A stretch of DNA of 5,011 bases from Thiomonas sp. GTDB lineage: Bacteria; Pseudomonadota; Gammaproteobacteria; Burkholderiales; Burkholderiaceae_C. Positions 1 through 5,011 of the stretch are shown in pieces (the stretch's first letter is position 1; the number at the start of each line of letters is the position of its first letter). The stretch lies in contig JAQTVS010000241.1 in NCBI GenBank assembly GCA_028706735.1, forward strand, positions 1 through 5,011. Direction: 5' to 3'. The notes under the pieces were generated by a model that saw only the letters and a list, made by a program, of their open reading frames with translations, ran no database searches and had not been told where the DNA came from. The translations under genes and the position numbers were made by a program.

Positions 1-517
1 GATAGCCATTTTTTTCAAAAATGATCTTGGCCAGGGTCACGTTCTGAATGCCGGGACCGCAGCCAATGCGCTTTCCCTTGAGGGCCGCGATGGTCTTGTA
101 GTCGCTTTTCTCCGCCACCAGCACTTCGTCCAGCACCAGCTTGGCGTTTGCGGGATTGGCTGCGATGATTTTGCACAGGCCGGGTTCAGCAATGTCGCCG
201 AGACCGAGCGCGGCAGACGCGGTGCCGTTGGCCGATCCATGGATACGCCCGGCAATCATGGCTTCGACGACCTGCTGGGCGCTGGCAAACTTCACTGCTT
301 CGACTTGCAGTCCCGCTTGTTTGAACACGTCATGATTGACGCCCGCATACAGCGGAATGCCGGCGGCGATGGGCCAGTAGCCAATTCGGATGGTGCTGTC
401 TTGCGCACGCGCCAGCGCAGGGAACCCGCTGACAAGTCCTGCTGCGAGCCCGGCTTTCAGTGCGGTGCGGCGTGATGCGTCAGTCACGCGCGGAACCCGA
501 GAATTTTTTGCATTCAT
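1..517 (-). CDS. ABC transporter substrate-binding protein, SsuA/NMT1-like (3' end outside window)
   Basis: The first 172 residues are present; the frame has no stop and runs off the left edge. Residues 15-21 read SRRTALK, close to the Tat consensus. A short hydrophobic stretch follows (about 22-36) with a likely cleavage after ALARA (A38|Q39), so the protein should be periplasmic. The mature start DSTIRIGYWPIAAGIPLY, the segment QQVVEAMIAGRIHGSANG and the later LKGKRIGCGPGIQN follow the usual order of nitrate/sulfonate/taurine-type (NMT1/THI5-like) binding proteins: first strand, ligand loop, then the 'L-KGK-G' segment. The start at 517 is supported by AAGGGA (523-528) five bases upstream. 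It follows the regulator gene after 218 bp that hold a candidate operator, so it may have its own promoter. Permease and ATPase genes would be expected to the left. The ligand cannot be read from sequence; its place beside an amidase operon suggests a nitrogenous carboxylate or amide. Confidence 0.85.
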   Translation of the reverse strand, partial: MNAKNSRVPRVTDASRRTALKAGLAAGLVSGFPALARAQDSTIRIGYWPIAAGIPLYAGVNHDVFKQAGLQVEAVKFASAQQVVEAMIAGRIHGSANGTASAALGLGDIAEPGLCKIIAANPANAKLVLDEVLVAEKSDYKTIAALKGKRIGCGPGIQNVTLAKIIFEKNGY

Positions 518-522
518 AACAG

Positions 523-528
523 TCCCTT
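523..528 (-). promoter_or_regulatory. Ribosome binding site of the substrate-binding protein gene
   Basis: On the minus strand AAGGGA lies five bases before ATG 517-515. It fixes this start over the overlapping out-of-frame ATG at 513-511. Confidence 0.7.
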
Positions 529-554
529 GAAGTTTGATGCAGAAAGGTTGGAAG

Positions 555-585
555 CATCTTGTGTGCAAAGAAAAATGCAAGATGC
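555..585. promoter_or_regulatory. Candidate operator A: CATCTTG-N15-GCAAGATGC
   Basis: An inverted repeat with perfect 8-bp arms (GCATCTTG 554-561, CAAGATGC 578-585) sits 38-68 bp upstream of the binding-protein start. The left arm runs into TCTTGTGTGCAA (557-568), which has the TTG-N4-CAA dyad form often bound by FCD-type GntR regulators. The reverse complement of the site upstream of atzG (3839-3869) aligns with it without gaps over 31 bp, with 23 identities. The minus-strand right arm contains a -35-like TTGCAT, but I see no convincing -10. Assignment to the GntR protein encoded next door is inference. Confidence 0.6.
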
Positions 586-735
586 ATGCCCGCTTCATGC
601 GCCGCAAAACGAAGCTGATGGTTTTCTTATCTTTTGCGGTGGAGGGCATGAAAAACAGAATCGTCTTCGCCTATTGCAAAGACGGCGCTCAAAGGGCCCG
701 CCGGGCAGACGAAGAGAAATGACGAGGCGGACGCA

Positions 736-1485
736 CTACAGCGCAGCGTCGTGTTGTGTTTCGGTGCGTACGTTTTGCAAGCGGTGCAAGGTGATCTTGC
801 GGGTTTCGATCTGGCTGCGATCGATGTGAGCGCGAATCAGCAGTTCGGCCTGGTCGGGCTTGTGGCGCTGGATGGCACGCAGGATGGCGGCATGCTCGTC
901 ATAGGTGGTGTTGACACGATGGGAATAGGTGAAGTCGAGGCGGCGGATGATGCGGATGCGATCCGTGATTTCCGCATGCACGCGCAGAATCTCGGGGTTG
1001 CCTGCTGCAGCCACCAGATTGGTATGAAAGGCCTCATCCAGCAGGGAGATCTTTCGGGCATCACTCAGGCGCGCCGATTTCTCCACGATCCAGACGGCCG
1101 CCAACTCATCCAGCATGATCTGCACCCCGGCGGCCATCTCGCGCATGGAAAGCTTGCGCACGGTGTGCACTTCAACGAGCTTGCGCAATTCGTATAGATG
1201 GTCGAACCGGGCGAAGTCGATCGGCACGACTTCCCAGCCGCTGCGGAAATAGCCGCGCACCAACCCTTCCGCCTGCAAGCGCAGCAGTGCCTCGCGCACC
1301 GGCGTGCGGGATGCGTCATAGTGCTCGGCCAGTTCGGTTTCCGTGAAGCGCTGGCCAGGCAGCAGGTGAAACTCAAACACTTCTTCGCGCAAGCGGGCGT
1401 AGATTTCCTCCGCGCGCGAGGCCGCCTTGGGCACGGGCTTGGCCTTGATGGCAACGTGGCGCGTGCGAGTTGCGGCAGTCTTCAT
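736..1485 (-). CDS. GntR-family transcriptional regulator, FCD (FadR-type) subfamily
   Basis: A 249-residue protein, normal length for the family. The N-terminal winged helix-turn-helix covers about residues 24-92, with the signature [20 protein letters not shown] followed by [16 protein letters not shown] (recognition helix about 60-72). The all-helical FCD effector domain follows (about 95-232). The likely metal ligands of that domain are visible: D150 and H154 (LLDEAFH), H198 (YDEH) and H220 (IRAH), which suggests a metal-assisted carboxylate effector. The ATG at 1485 overlaps the atzH stop as ATGA, so translation is probably coupled; the longer in-frame start at 1527 would lie deep inside atzH and is unlikely. 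By family behaviour it should repress, or switch, the amidase operon and the neighbouring transporter in response to the substrate or a product. The two 31-bp sites in this window are the obvious candidate targets. The exact effector is unknown. Confidence 0.9.
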   Translation of the reverse strand: MKTAATRTRHVAIKAKPVPKAASRAEEIYARLREEVFEFHLLPGQRFTETELAEHYDASRTPVREALLRLQAEGLVRGYFRSGWEVVPIDFARFDHLYELRKLVEVHTVRKLSMREMAAGVQIMLDELAAVWIVEKSARLSDARKISLLDEAFHTNLVAAAGNPEILRVHAEITDRIRIIRRLDFTYSHRVNTTYDEHAAILRAIQRHKPDQAELLIRAHIDRSQIETRKITLHRLQNVRTETQHDAAL

Positions 1486-1871
1486 GCTGTTTCCATCCAG
1501 CTCACATGTGCGGCAACGACACGCCATCCTTGCTCAAAGCGCACCCAGGTTTGGCTTTGGCGTCCGACGCGCGGGCTGTTGCTGCGTTCGAATTCGATGT
1601 TCGCCACGGCAAAATCGCGGCCGAAGGTCGTGATGCTACGGCGGAGAATGCGCCGCTCCAGCCCTTGGCCCGGGCGTTGGGCTCGAAACGCCGCGATGGC
1701 GTCGAATCCGTAGAGGTTCTCGGTCGCGCCATAGCGCAGGGTGTGCGGCGAATTCCAGAACAAGGCGTCGAGGCTGGCGACCTCGTTGTTCACCAGCGCT
1801 TGCTCGTAGCGCGTGAACATGTCCTCGACTTCGGCCAGGATGTCTGGGAGGTTGATCGCGGATGGGGTCAT
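1482..1871 (-). CDS. atzH: AtzH / HpxZ-like protein (DUF3225, SnoaL/NTF2-like fold)
   Basis: A 129-residue protein of the length and pattern of AtzH/HpxZ. It has an N-terminal helix ([20 protein letters not shown]), then [26 protein letters not shown] and a C-terminal sheet ending in [20 protein letters not shown], all typical of the small SnoaL-like barrel of this group. It starts 27 bp after the amidase stop and ends in the ATGA overlap with the regulator, so it is a mid-operon gene. In the cyanuric acid pathway AtzH acts just after AtzE-AtzG, on 1,3-dicarboxyurea, to give allophanate; in Klebsiella the homologue HpxZ belongs to the oxalurate hpxWXYZ group. Which reaction applies here cannot be read from sequence. 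No clear Shine-Dalgarno precedes ATG 1871, so expression may depend on ribosomes ending translation of atzE. The name denotes family membership, not a proven substrate. Confidence 0.87.
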   Translation of the reverse strand: MTPSAINLPDILAEVEDMFTRYEQALVNNEVASLDALFWNSPHTLRYGATENLYGFDAIAAFRAQRPGQGLERRILRRSITTFGRDFAVANIEFERSNSPRVGRQSQTWVRFEQGWRVVAAHVSWMETA

Positions 1872-1898
1872 GTCGTGCTTGGCAGTTTGGGGCGGCGG

Positions 1899-3278
1899 TC
1901 AGGCTGGAACGGGGGTGGCGAAGGCCACGCCCGCGGATTCAAGCATTTTCGCCGCACGCAGGGCGATGTCCTCGCGCCAGGGTGGAGCGATGAGTTGCAC
2001 TCCGAGAGGCATGGCTCCCGGGGCATGCCGGATCGGCGCGGCGACCACGGGCAGGCCAATGCAGGAAATGGGCTGGGTGAGCAGGCCCATATTGGCGCGA
2101 GTGGGCAGCATGCGGCCGTCGAGTTCGAAGCCTTCGCTGCCCAGGGGCTGTGCCGACACCGGCGTCGCCGCAGCGATGAGCAGATCGTAACGACTGAAAA
2201 GTTCCAGAGCGCGGGCGTGAAAGCGCCCACGCACGCGCTGGGCCTGCGCATACCAGGCGGCGGGGAGCATGGCCCCTGCGGCGAGGCGGTCGCGGGACAG
2301 GGGTTCCATCAGGTCGTATTGGGTGCGCAGATGGTCAAGGTGCAGTTGCCCGCCTTCGGCGGCTGTGATGAGGAAGGCTGCGGAGCGTGCTGCGTCCACG
2401 CCCGCCCAATCCACTTTGTCGCGTGCGCCGAGGGCCTCGGCGGCCACGCGAACGGCCTCGCGTGCCTGCGGTCCGGCGTGATCGTGGAAATAGCCGTCGA
2501 GCCAGCCGACGCGCAAGGGGGTGTCGTTCTGCAGTGGCAAGGGGCCGGCGCGCGGTGGCTCGCCCGCGCACAGCGCTTCGTAGCACAGGGCAAGGTCGTC
2601 CACGCTGCGCGCGAAGGCGCCGAGGTGATCGAGGTTGTAGACGAAGGGGTAGCTGCCACTGCGTGACAGCCTGCCAAAGGTGGGCTTGATGCCGAAGATG
2701 CCACAGAGCGAGGACGGCACGCGGATCGAACCGTTGGTATCTGAACCCAGCGTGAGAGGCGCCAAGCCCGCGGCGACCGCTGCGGCGCTTCCACCCGAGG
2801 ATCCACCGGCGCTGCGCGTTGGGTCATGCGGGTTGCGCGTCGGTCCGTAGTGGCTGTTTTCGGTGGTGAAGCCGTAGGCGAATTCGTCCATGTTCAACGC
2901 ACCGACGAGGACGGCGCCTGCGGCCTGCATGCGCTGCACCAGCACAGCGTCGCGAGTGGCGGGCGGCTGCGTCGCCAGAAGTTTTGAGCCGGCGAGCGTG
3001 GTGAGCCCGGAGATGTCAAACAGGTTCTTGACGGCATAGGGCACGCCCGCCAGGGGCGGCAACGGGGCGCCTCGCGCGCGCATGGCGTCGATTTTGCGCG
3101 CTTCGTCGCGTGCGCGCTGCGCAGTGATCGCTGTGAAGGCATTGATGGCCCCATCAACTGCGGCGATACGCGCCAAGGCTTGTTCGGTCACTTCCAAGGC
3201 GGAGATTTCACCGCAGGCGACGGCCTGAGCCAGGGGGCCGGCGGCTTGCAGCGCAAAGGATGAGTTGAAGGTCGTCAT
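1899..3278 (-). CDS. atzE: AtzE-family amidohydrolase (amidase signature enzyme)
   Basis: A 459-residue cytoplasmic amidase, close to the roughly 457 residues of AtzE. The Ser-cisSer-Lys triad is complete: K84 in [14 protein letters not shown], cis-Ser S160 in [15 protein letters not shown], and nucleophile S184 in [23 protein letters not shown]. The S160-S184 spacing of 24 is the family norm. DTNGS, where many amidases have DTGGS, is characteristic of the AtzE/HpxY branch. The C-terminal part ([14 protein letters not shown], about 402-415) is the usual substrate-pocket strand. Enzymes of this branch hydrolyse an amide or ureido bond (1-carboxybiuret for AtzE; an oxalurate route is proposed for HpxY) and need the small partner AtzG, as GatA needs GatC. 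Here atzG lies 50 bp upstream and atzH 27 bp downstream, so the three are presumably co-transcribed. Nothing is broken or missing. The exact substrate is undetermined. Confidence 0.93.
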   Translation of the reverse strand: MTTFNSSFALQAAGPLAQAVACGEISALEVTEQALARIAAVDGAINAFTAITAQRARDEARKIDAMRARGAPLPPLAGVPYAVKNLFDISGLTTLAGSKLLATQPPATRDAVLVQRMQAAGAVLVGALNMDEFAYGFTTENSHYGPTRNPHDPTRSAGGSSGGSAAAVAAGLAPLTLGSDTNGSIRVPSSLCGIFGIKPTFGRLSRSGSYPFVYNLDHLGAFARSVDDLALCYEALCAGEPPRAGPLPLQNDTPLRVGWLDGYFHDHAGPQAREAVRVAAEALGARDKVDWAGVDAARSAAFLITAAEGGQLHLDHLRTQYDLMEPLSRDRLAAGAMLPAAWYAQAQRVRGRFHARALELFSRYDLLIAAATPVSAQPLGSEGFELDGRMLPTRANMGLLTQPISCIGLPVVAAPIRHAPGAMPLGVQLIAPPWREDIALRAAKMLESAGVAFATPVPA

Positions 3279-3328
3279 GGAAAGTCTTCTCGCTGGAAGG
3301 ATTGCTGGGTGGGGCTATGCGCCGGGAT

Positions 3329-3535
3329 TCAGGGCGTGAAGACCGTCGCGGGTTCGTCGGCAATACCCAGAGGCTCTTCTGTCAGCACGGAGGCCATGGT
3401 CTGCAGGCGAGTCCATTGGGCAGCGACGCGCTGCATGGCGTCGTCCGTGAGCGCGAGGTCGAGTTGTGTCGCAGCGCATCGAACCATGTCGATGTGGGAC
3501 GGTGCGTCAGCGGATGGCGGGGGGGTGTCGTGCAT
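3329..3535 (-). CDS. atzG: AtzG-like small subunit (DUF4089, GatC-like)
   Basis: A 68-residue protein. Its body (IDMVRCAATQLDLALTDDA, then MQRVAAQWTRLQTMASVL) is two amphipathic helices like GatC/AtzG/HpxX. The end ADEPATVFTP matches the conserved 'EPA-VF-P' tail that AtzG-type proteins lay across the amidase. ATG 3535 is chosen because GAGG (3542-3545) precedes it by six bases and the resulting length fits the family; the same frame stays open upstream to 3742, but that extension resembles no AtzG N-terminus and crosses hairpin DNA. By family it does no chemistry itself and stabilises the AtzE homologue in a heterotetramer. It is the first gene of the operon; the spacer and leader upstream hold the likely control elements. 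Confidence 0.85.
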   Translation of the reverse strand: MHDTPPPSADAPSHIDMVRCAATQLDLALTDDAMQRVAAQWTRLQTMASVLTEEPLGIADEPATVFTP

Positions 3536-3541
3536 GGTTTG

Positions 3542-3545
3542 CCTC
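3542..3545 (-). promoter_or_regulatory. Ribosome binding site of atzG
   Basis: GAGG on the minus strand, six bases before ATG 3535-3533. It decides the start against the in-frame upstream ATGs. Confidence 0.6.
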
Positions 3546-3574
3546 GATGTCGGCTGGGTTGATGCGGCGGGTTT

Positions 3575-3616
3575 GGTGCAACAGGCACCAGGGCGGTGCC
3601 CGTTGCGCACCGCAAC
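3575..3616 (-). promoter_or_regulatory. atzG leader: two overlapping, mutually exclusive stem-loops
   Basis: In transcript order (minus strand) the segments are GTTGCG (3616-3611), CGCAAC (3607-3602), GGCACC (3600-3595), GGTGCC (3589-3584) and GTTGC (3582-3578). CGCAAC can pair with GTTGCG before it (6 bp, 3-nt loop). Alternatively its GCAAC part can pair with GTTGC after it, enclosing the GGCACC/GGTGCC stem (6 bp, 5-nt loop) across one mismatch; GGT/ACC at 3575-3577/3609-3611 can extend this with a bulge. The structure lies 43-81 nt before the atzG start. No U-run follows on the minus strand, so it is not a standard terminator. It could be a leader switch, an mRNA-stabilising hairpin or a protein site. 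Confidence 0.5.
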
Positions 3617-3647
3617 CGTGTGGCGCCAGATGCCAAGGGATGCTTTC

Positions 3648-3654
3648 CATCTTG
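3648..3654. promoter_or_regulatory. Isolated half-site CATCTTG
   Basis: It matches one arm of the 31-bp sites and is followed by TGTG as in site A. No partner arm lies at the N15 distance, so this may be a weak accessory site or chance. Confidence 0.25.
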
Positions 3655-3706
3655 TGTTTGGGTTCGGGTGGGTGCTGGCCGCACGGAACATGACAGGAAA
3701 TTCCCA

Positions 3707-3720
3707 ACTTGTATGCATCA
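3707..3720. promoter_or_regulatory. Possible degenerate operator core (CTTGTATGCAT)
   Basis: ACTTGTATGCATCA resembles TCTTGTGTGCAA at 557-568 and TCTTGTGCGCAAGA at 3854-3867. All share CTTGTRYGCA, and the TTGTATGCA form is close to dyads bound by FCD-type GntR proteins. It lies 172 bp upstream of atzG. Confidence 0.3.
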
Positions 3721-3789
3721 TGATATGCAATGGGTGTGCCAATCAGGCCGAAGCAAGCTCGGTAAATTGCTCAGGCAAAGGGGAAGAAG

Positions 3790-3797
3790 CAAGATGC
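3790..3797. promoter_or_regulatory. Isolated half-site CAAGATGC
   Basis: It matches the other arm of the 31-bp sites (GCAAGATGC from 3789). No CATCTTG lies at the N15 distance. It is 42 bp from the full site at 3839-3869 and could be an accessory site. Confidence 0.25.
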
Positions 3798-3838
3798 CGC
3801 GCTTCACGCTCCGCGCAGTTGCTGCTGGGTTATGGCAC

Positions 3839-3869
3839 GCATCTTGCGTGTTGTCTTGTGCGCAAGATG
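3839..3869. promoter_or_regulatory. Candidate operator B: inverted copy of CATCTTG-N15-GCAAGATGC
   Basis: Perfect 9-bp arms CATCTTGCG (3840-3848) and CGCAAGATG (3861-3869) flank 12 bp. Overlapping the right arm is the near-palindrome TCTTGTGCGCAAGA (3854-3867; 12 of 14 positions symmetric). Read on the minus strand it aligns without gaps to the site at 555-585. It sits between atzG and the divergent plus-strand gene, so it could control either or both. A weak minus-strand promoter guess overlaps it (AAGACA as -35, CATAAC at about 3834-3829 as -10, 17-bp spacer), which would leave an atzG leader of about 290 nt. Confidence 0.6.
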
Positions 3870-3884
3870 TATGCGGTTGACTTG

Positions 3885-4037
3885 TCAGGGCAGGTTGAGT
3901 TCGAGGCTGGAGACCAGGCCATTTTCACGCAGGTCGGGCACTTCATGGATGGTGAATCTAGGCCTGTCTGACAAAGCCCAGCGCAATCGCCGACGCAGGT
4001 CAGTGATCCTGCAGAGAGTTGCTCGCGCACTACCGCG
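3885..4037 (-). pseudogene. Unidentified short open frame, possible 3' remnant of a gene
   Basis: A minus-strand frame lies between an in-frame TAG (4040-4038) and TGA (3887-3885): 50 codons with no ATG. Its last part reads RFTIHEVPDLRENGLV then SSLELNLP. It uses GC-ending host-like codons (CTG, GTC, CTC, AAC, CCC) and looks like a genuine C-terminus, unlike the other frames here. I do not recognise the family. It could be the tail of a gene removed by rearrangement, a small protein starting at a rare codon (a TTG lies in frame), or chance. Confidence 0.3.
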
Positions 4038-4042
4038 CTACC

Positions 4043-4047
4043 AAGGA
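4043..4047 (+). promoter_or_regulatory. Ribosome binding site of the disrupted plus-strand gene
   Basis: AAGGA ends nine bases before ATG 4057. This favours 4057 over the in-frame ATG at 4048, which directly abuts it. Confidence 0.5.
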
Positions 4048-4056
4048 ATGACAACC

Positions 4057-4194
4057 ATGTCCGAAAGCCTCGCATTCACAGCATCAACAGGCACAGCGCG
4101 CTGGGCGGGCCGCAACCACGATAAAGACGCCTTGCGTGACGAGATCTGGTCCGCGCTTGAACGCATGGAGGTCGGCGTGGGGCCGGTGCGTAGC
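4057..4194 (+). pseudogene. 5' fragment of a 5-formyltetrahydrofolate cyclo-ligase-like gene, cut by an IS element
   Basis: Forty-six native codons remain (MSESLAF ... GVGPVRS). The reading frame then enters the IS and ends after seven foreign codons (CLVPHDF, stop 4216-4218). Residues 22-46, with DKDALRDEIWSALE and GVGPVRS, resemble the N-terminus of MTHFS-domain proteins, which open with a K-x3-R helix (here K23, R27) and continue with a 'IPNFVGA' segment that would fall just beyond the break. The identification rests on this short stretch only. The AAGGA site and natural-looking start indicate a real gene, divergent from the atz-like operon and sharing its control region. The remainder may lie beyond the other end of the IS, outside the window. 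The fragment itself lacks the nucleotide-binding part and cannot be functional. Confidence 0.5.
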
Positions 4195-5011
4195 TGTCTG
4201 GTTCCGCATGATTTCTAACCGTTTTTGAGAAGAGGTCGGGATGAGAGCTTTGCCATCGTTTGAGGGCCTGGACCGGGGATTCGTGATTCAAGGCTTTCTG
4301 CGGCATGTGTTCGTTGTACAGCCAGACGTATCGATGCAGCGTCTTTTCCAAGTCCTGCGCATGGTTGAAGTGATGCGACCTCAGCACGTGCGCCAGACGG
4401 CCATTGAAGCGCTCGACCCTGCCATTGGTCTTGGGCGTTCTGGGCCGGGTCAGCCGGTGTTCAATGCCCAGTGCGCTGCAAAGCGCATCGAACGCATGCG
4501 CGCCGCTGGCGTCTTTGGCGCGCTGTCCAAACAGCCGGTCGGTGAACTCTTTGCCGTCGTCTGTCAGCAAGGTCTGAATCTTGAACTGCGCCGCCTTGGC
4601 CACGGCGTTGAGGAACGACTGGGCTGCCGCGGCGGTCTTGTGGCTCTTGAGGGCGATGAACACCCAGCGGGTGGCTCGGTCAATGGCCACAAAGACGTAG
4701 CGCCTCGCGGTCTCATCGGCCATCTGCGGCAGGTACTTCACGTCGATGTGGATGTACCCCGGTTCGTAAGCTTTGAAGGGCTGGGGGGTACTGATCGCCT
4801 TCTCAGGCGCAGGCAACCTGGCGTGCCCGCGACGGCGCAGCAGCCTATCCAGTGCGGAGCGGCTCATCGCAGGCTCGATGAACTCCTTGATCACCGCCAG
4901 CAAGTCGTCCAGCGGCAACAACAGGTGCGTGCGCAGGTAGATCACCAACTCCTCTTGCGCCGCGTTCAGCGTCGTCTGCAGACGATGCGCGGTGTGACTG
5001 GCGTCCTGCAC
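4076..5011 (-). CDS. IS481-family transposase (DDE), 5' end outside window, stop codon lost
   Basis: The 311 visible codons begin inside the protein, so the GTG at 5011 is not the start; the first DNA-binding helix-turn-helix lies beyond the edge. Visible are a second helix-turn-helix (about 18-62, ending SRSALDRLLRRRG) and the DDE core: D90 (YIHIDVKYLP), D151 (TLLTDDGKEFTDR; most relatives have DNGKEF) and E200 (NGRVERFNGR). Family members end about twelve residues after 'HPDLF-K', with '-DS' or '-DT'. Here that point is S273 (codon 4195-4193), but the next codon is TAC, not a stop. The frame continues 38 codons through the antisense of the disrupted host gene to TGA at 4078-4076. The catalytic core looks intact; whether the foreign tail affects activity is unknown. 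Confidence 0.9.
   Translation of the reverse strand: MQDASHTAHRLQTTLNAAQEELVIYLRTHLLLPLDDLLAVIKEFIEPAMSRSALDRLLRRRGHARLPAPEKAISTPQPFKAYEPGYIHIDVKYLPQMADETARRYVFVAIDRATRWVFIALKSHKTAAAAQSFLNAVAKAAQFKIQTLLTDDGKEFTDRLFGQRAKDASGAHAFDALCSALGIEHRLTRPRTPKTNGRVERFNGRLAHVLRSHHFNHAQDLEKTLHRYVWLYNEHMPQKALNHESPVQALKRWQSSHPDLFSKTVRNHAEPDSYAPAPRRPPCVQARTRSRHARRLYRGCGPPSALCLLML
4195..4220. repeat. Probable terminal inverted repeat of the IS (transposase 3' end)
   Basis: TGTCTGGTTCCGCATG and following bases form the element end. The repeat overlaps the last codons of the transposase, as is common in this family. Its partner is outside the window, so the true repeat length is unknown. Confidence 0.5.
4195..5011 (-). 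mobile_element. IS481-family insertion sequence, one end in window
   Basis: The element starts at or very near 4195: the host frame of the plus-strand gene ends at 4194, the conserved transposase C-terminus ends at 4193-4195, and the sequence begins TGT, the usual terminal trinucleotide of IS481 elements. The other end, and hence the target duplication and the inverted-repeat match, lie to the right of the window. The transposase is read toward this end. Confidence 0.8.

Larger units (their letters stand above)
3536..4056. other. 521-bp divergent intergenic region upstream of atzG
   Basis: No complete gene can be supported here. From left to right it holds the atzG ribosome site, the leader hairpins (3575-3616), an 8-bp palindrome TGGCGCCA (3621-3628), half-sites at 3648 and 3790, a degenerate core at 3707, the full inverted repeat at 3839-3869, a short coding-looking minus-strand frame (3885-4037) and the ribosome site of the plus-strand gene (4043-4047). 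A TTGACT at 3877-3882 on the plus strand lacks a -10 at proper spacing. Confidence 0.6.

Noticed and set aside
662..684. Inverted repeat CGTCTT...AAGACG
   Set aside because: Only 6 bp with an 11-nt loop, no U-run, no second copy in the window; likely chance.
688..712. Possible terminator after the regulator gene (GCCCGGCGGGC followed by CCTTT on the minus strand)
   Set aside because: The arms leave almost no loop and there is no proper U-run, so it is not a credible intrinsic terminator.
779..803. Repeated GCAAG/CTTGC motifs near the regulator 3' end
   Set aside because: They lie within codons of the regulator and do not show the CATCTTG-N15-GCAAGATGC arrangement.
751..1197. A plus-strand frame of 148 codons
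   Set aside because: Antisense shadow of the GntR regulator gene; no ribosome site or family resemblance.
1470..2666. A 398-codon plus-strand open frame
   Set aside because: It is antisense to atzH and the amidase, which have clear family signatures; long antisense frames are common in GC-rich DNA, and the translation is Gly/Arg/His-rich without recognisable domains.
3536..3742. N-terminal extension of atzG to an ATG at 3742
   Set aside because: It adds 69 residues unlike any AtzG/HpxX protein and crosses the leader hairpins, whereas ATG 3535 has a good ribosome site and gives the usual length.
3958..3970. CTAG followed by TGTCTG, resembling an IS481 target and element end
   Set aside because: Similarity to the IS end stops after six bases and no element sequence follows; coincidence.

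Overview
The window looks like GC-rich betaproteobacterial DNA, most likely Burkholderiales (Comamonadaceae-like). Evidence is the GC-rich coding style, an SsuA/NMT1-type binding protein with a Tat-like leader, an FCD-type GntR regulator next to an AtzG/AtzE/AtzH amidase set, and an IS481-family transposase of a type common in that order. This placement is inference from family resemblance; no taxonomic marker is present.

Layout. Five genes lie on the minus strand and are read from high to low coordinates: atzG-like (3535-3329), atzE-like amidase (3278-1899), atzH/hpxZ-like (1871-1482), a GntR/FCD regulator (1485-736, overlapping atzH by ATGA), then after a 218-bp gap an ABC-transporter substrate-binding protein (517 to beyond the left edge). 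Upstream of atzG is a 521-bp spacer (3536-4056) with inverted repeats and one unidentified short open frame (3885-4037). Beyond it, on the plus strand, is the first 46 codons of a gene that resembles a 5-formyltetrahydrofolate cyclo-ligase-family protein. It is cut at 4194/4195 by an IS481-family element whose transposase runs off the right edge.

How it fits together. AtzE-type amidases work with the small GatC-like AtzG. The AtzG-E-H set is known from cyanuric acid breakdown (1-carboxybiuret to allophanate), and its homologues HpxX-Y-Z from oxalurate breakdown. Nothing in the window decides between these substrates or an untested third one. The downstream binding protein suggests uptake of a small, probably nitrogen-containing compound that feeds the amidase, under control of the GntR protein encoded in the same operon.

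Most interesting points. (1) A 31-bp site, CATCTTG-N15-GCAAGATGC, occurs once upstream of the transporter gene and once, inverted, upstream of atzG, with 23 of 31 positions identical. It is a strong candidate operator tying the two transcription units together. (2) The atzG leader contains two mutually exclusive stem-loops. (3) The transposase has lost its stop codon at the element boundary and reads 38 codons into host DNA. The geometry suggests that in this element the stop is normally supplied by a CTAG-type target site, which this insertion lacks. No wholly new system is evident; the rest is a recognisable catabolic cluster.
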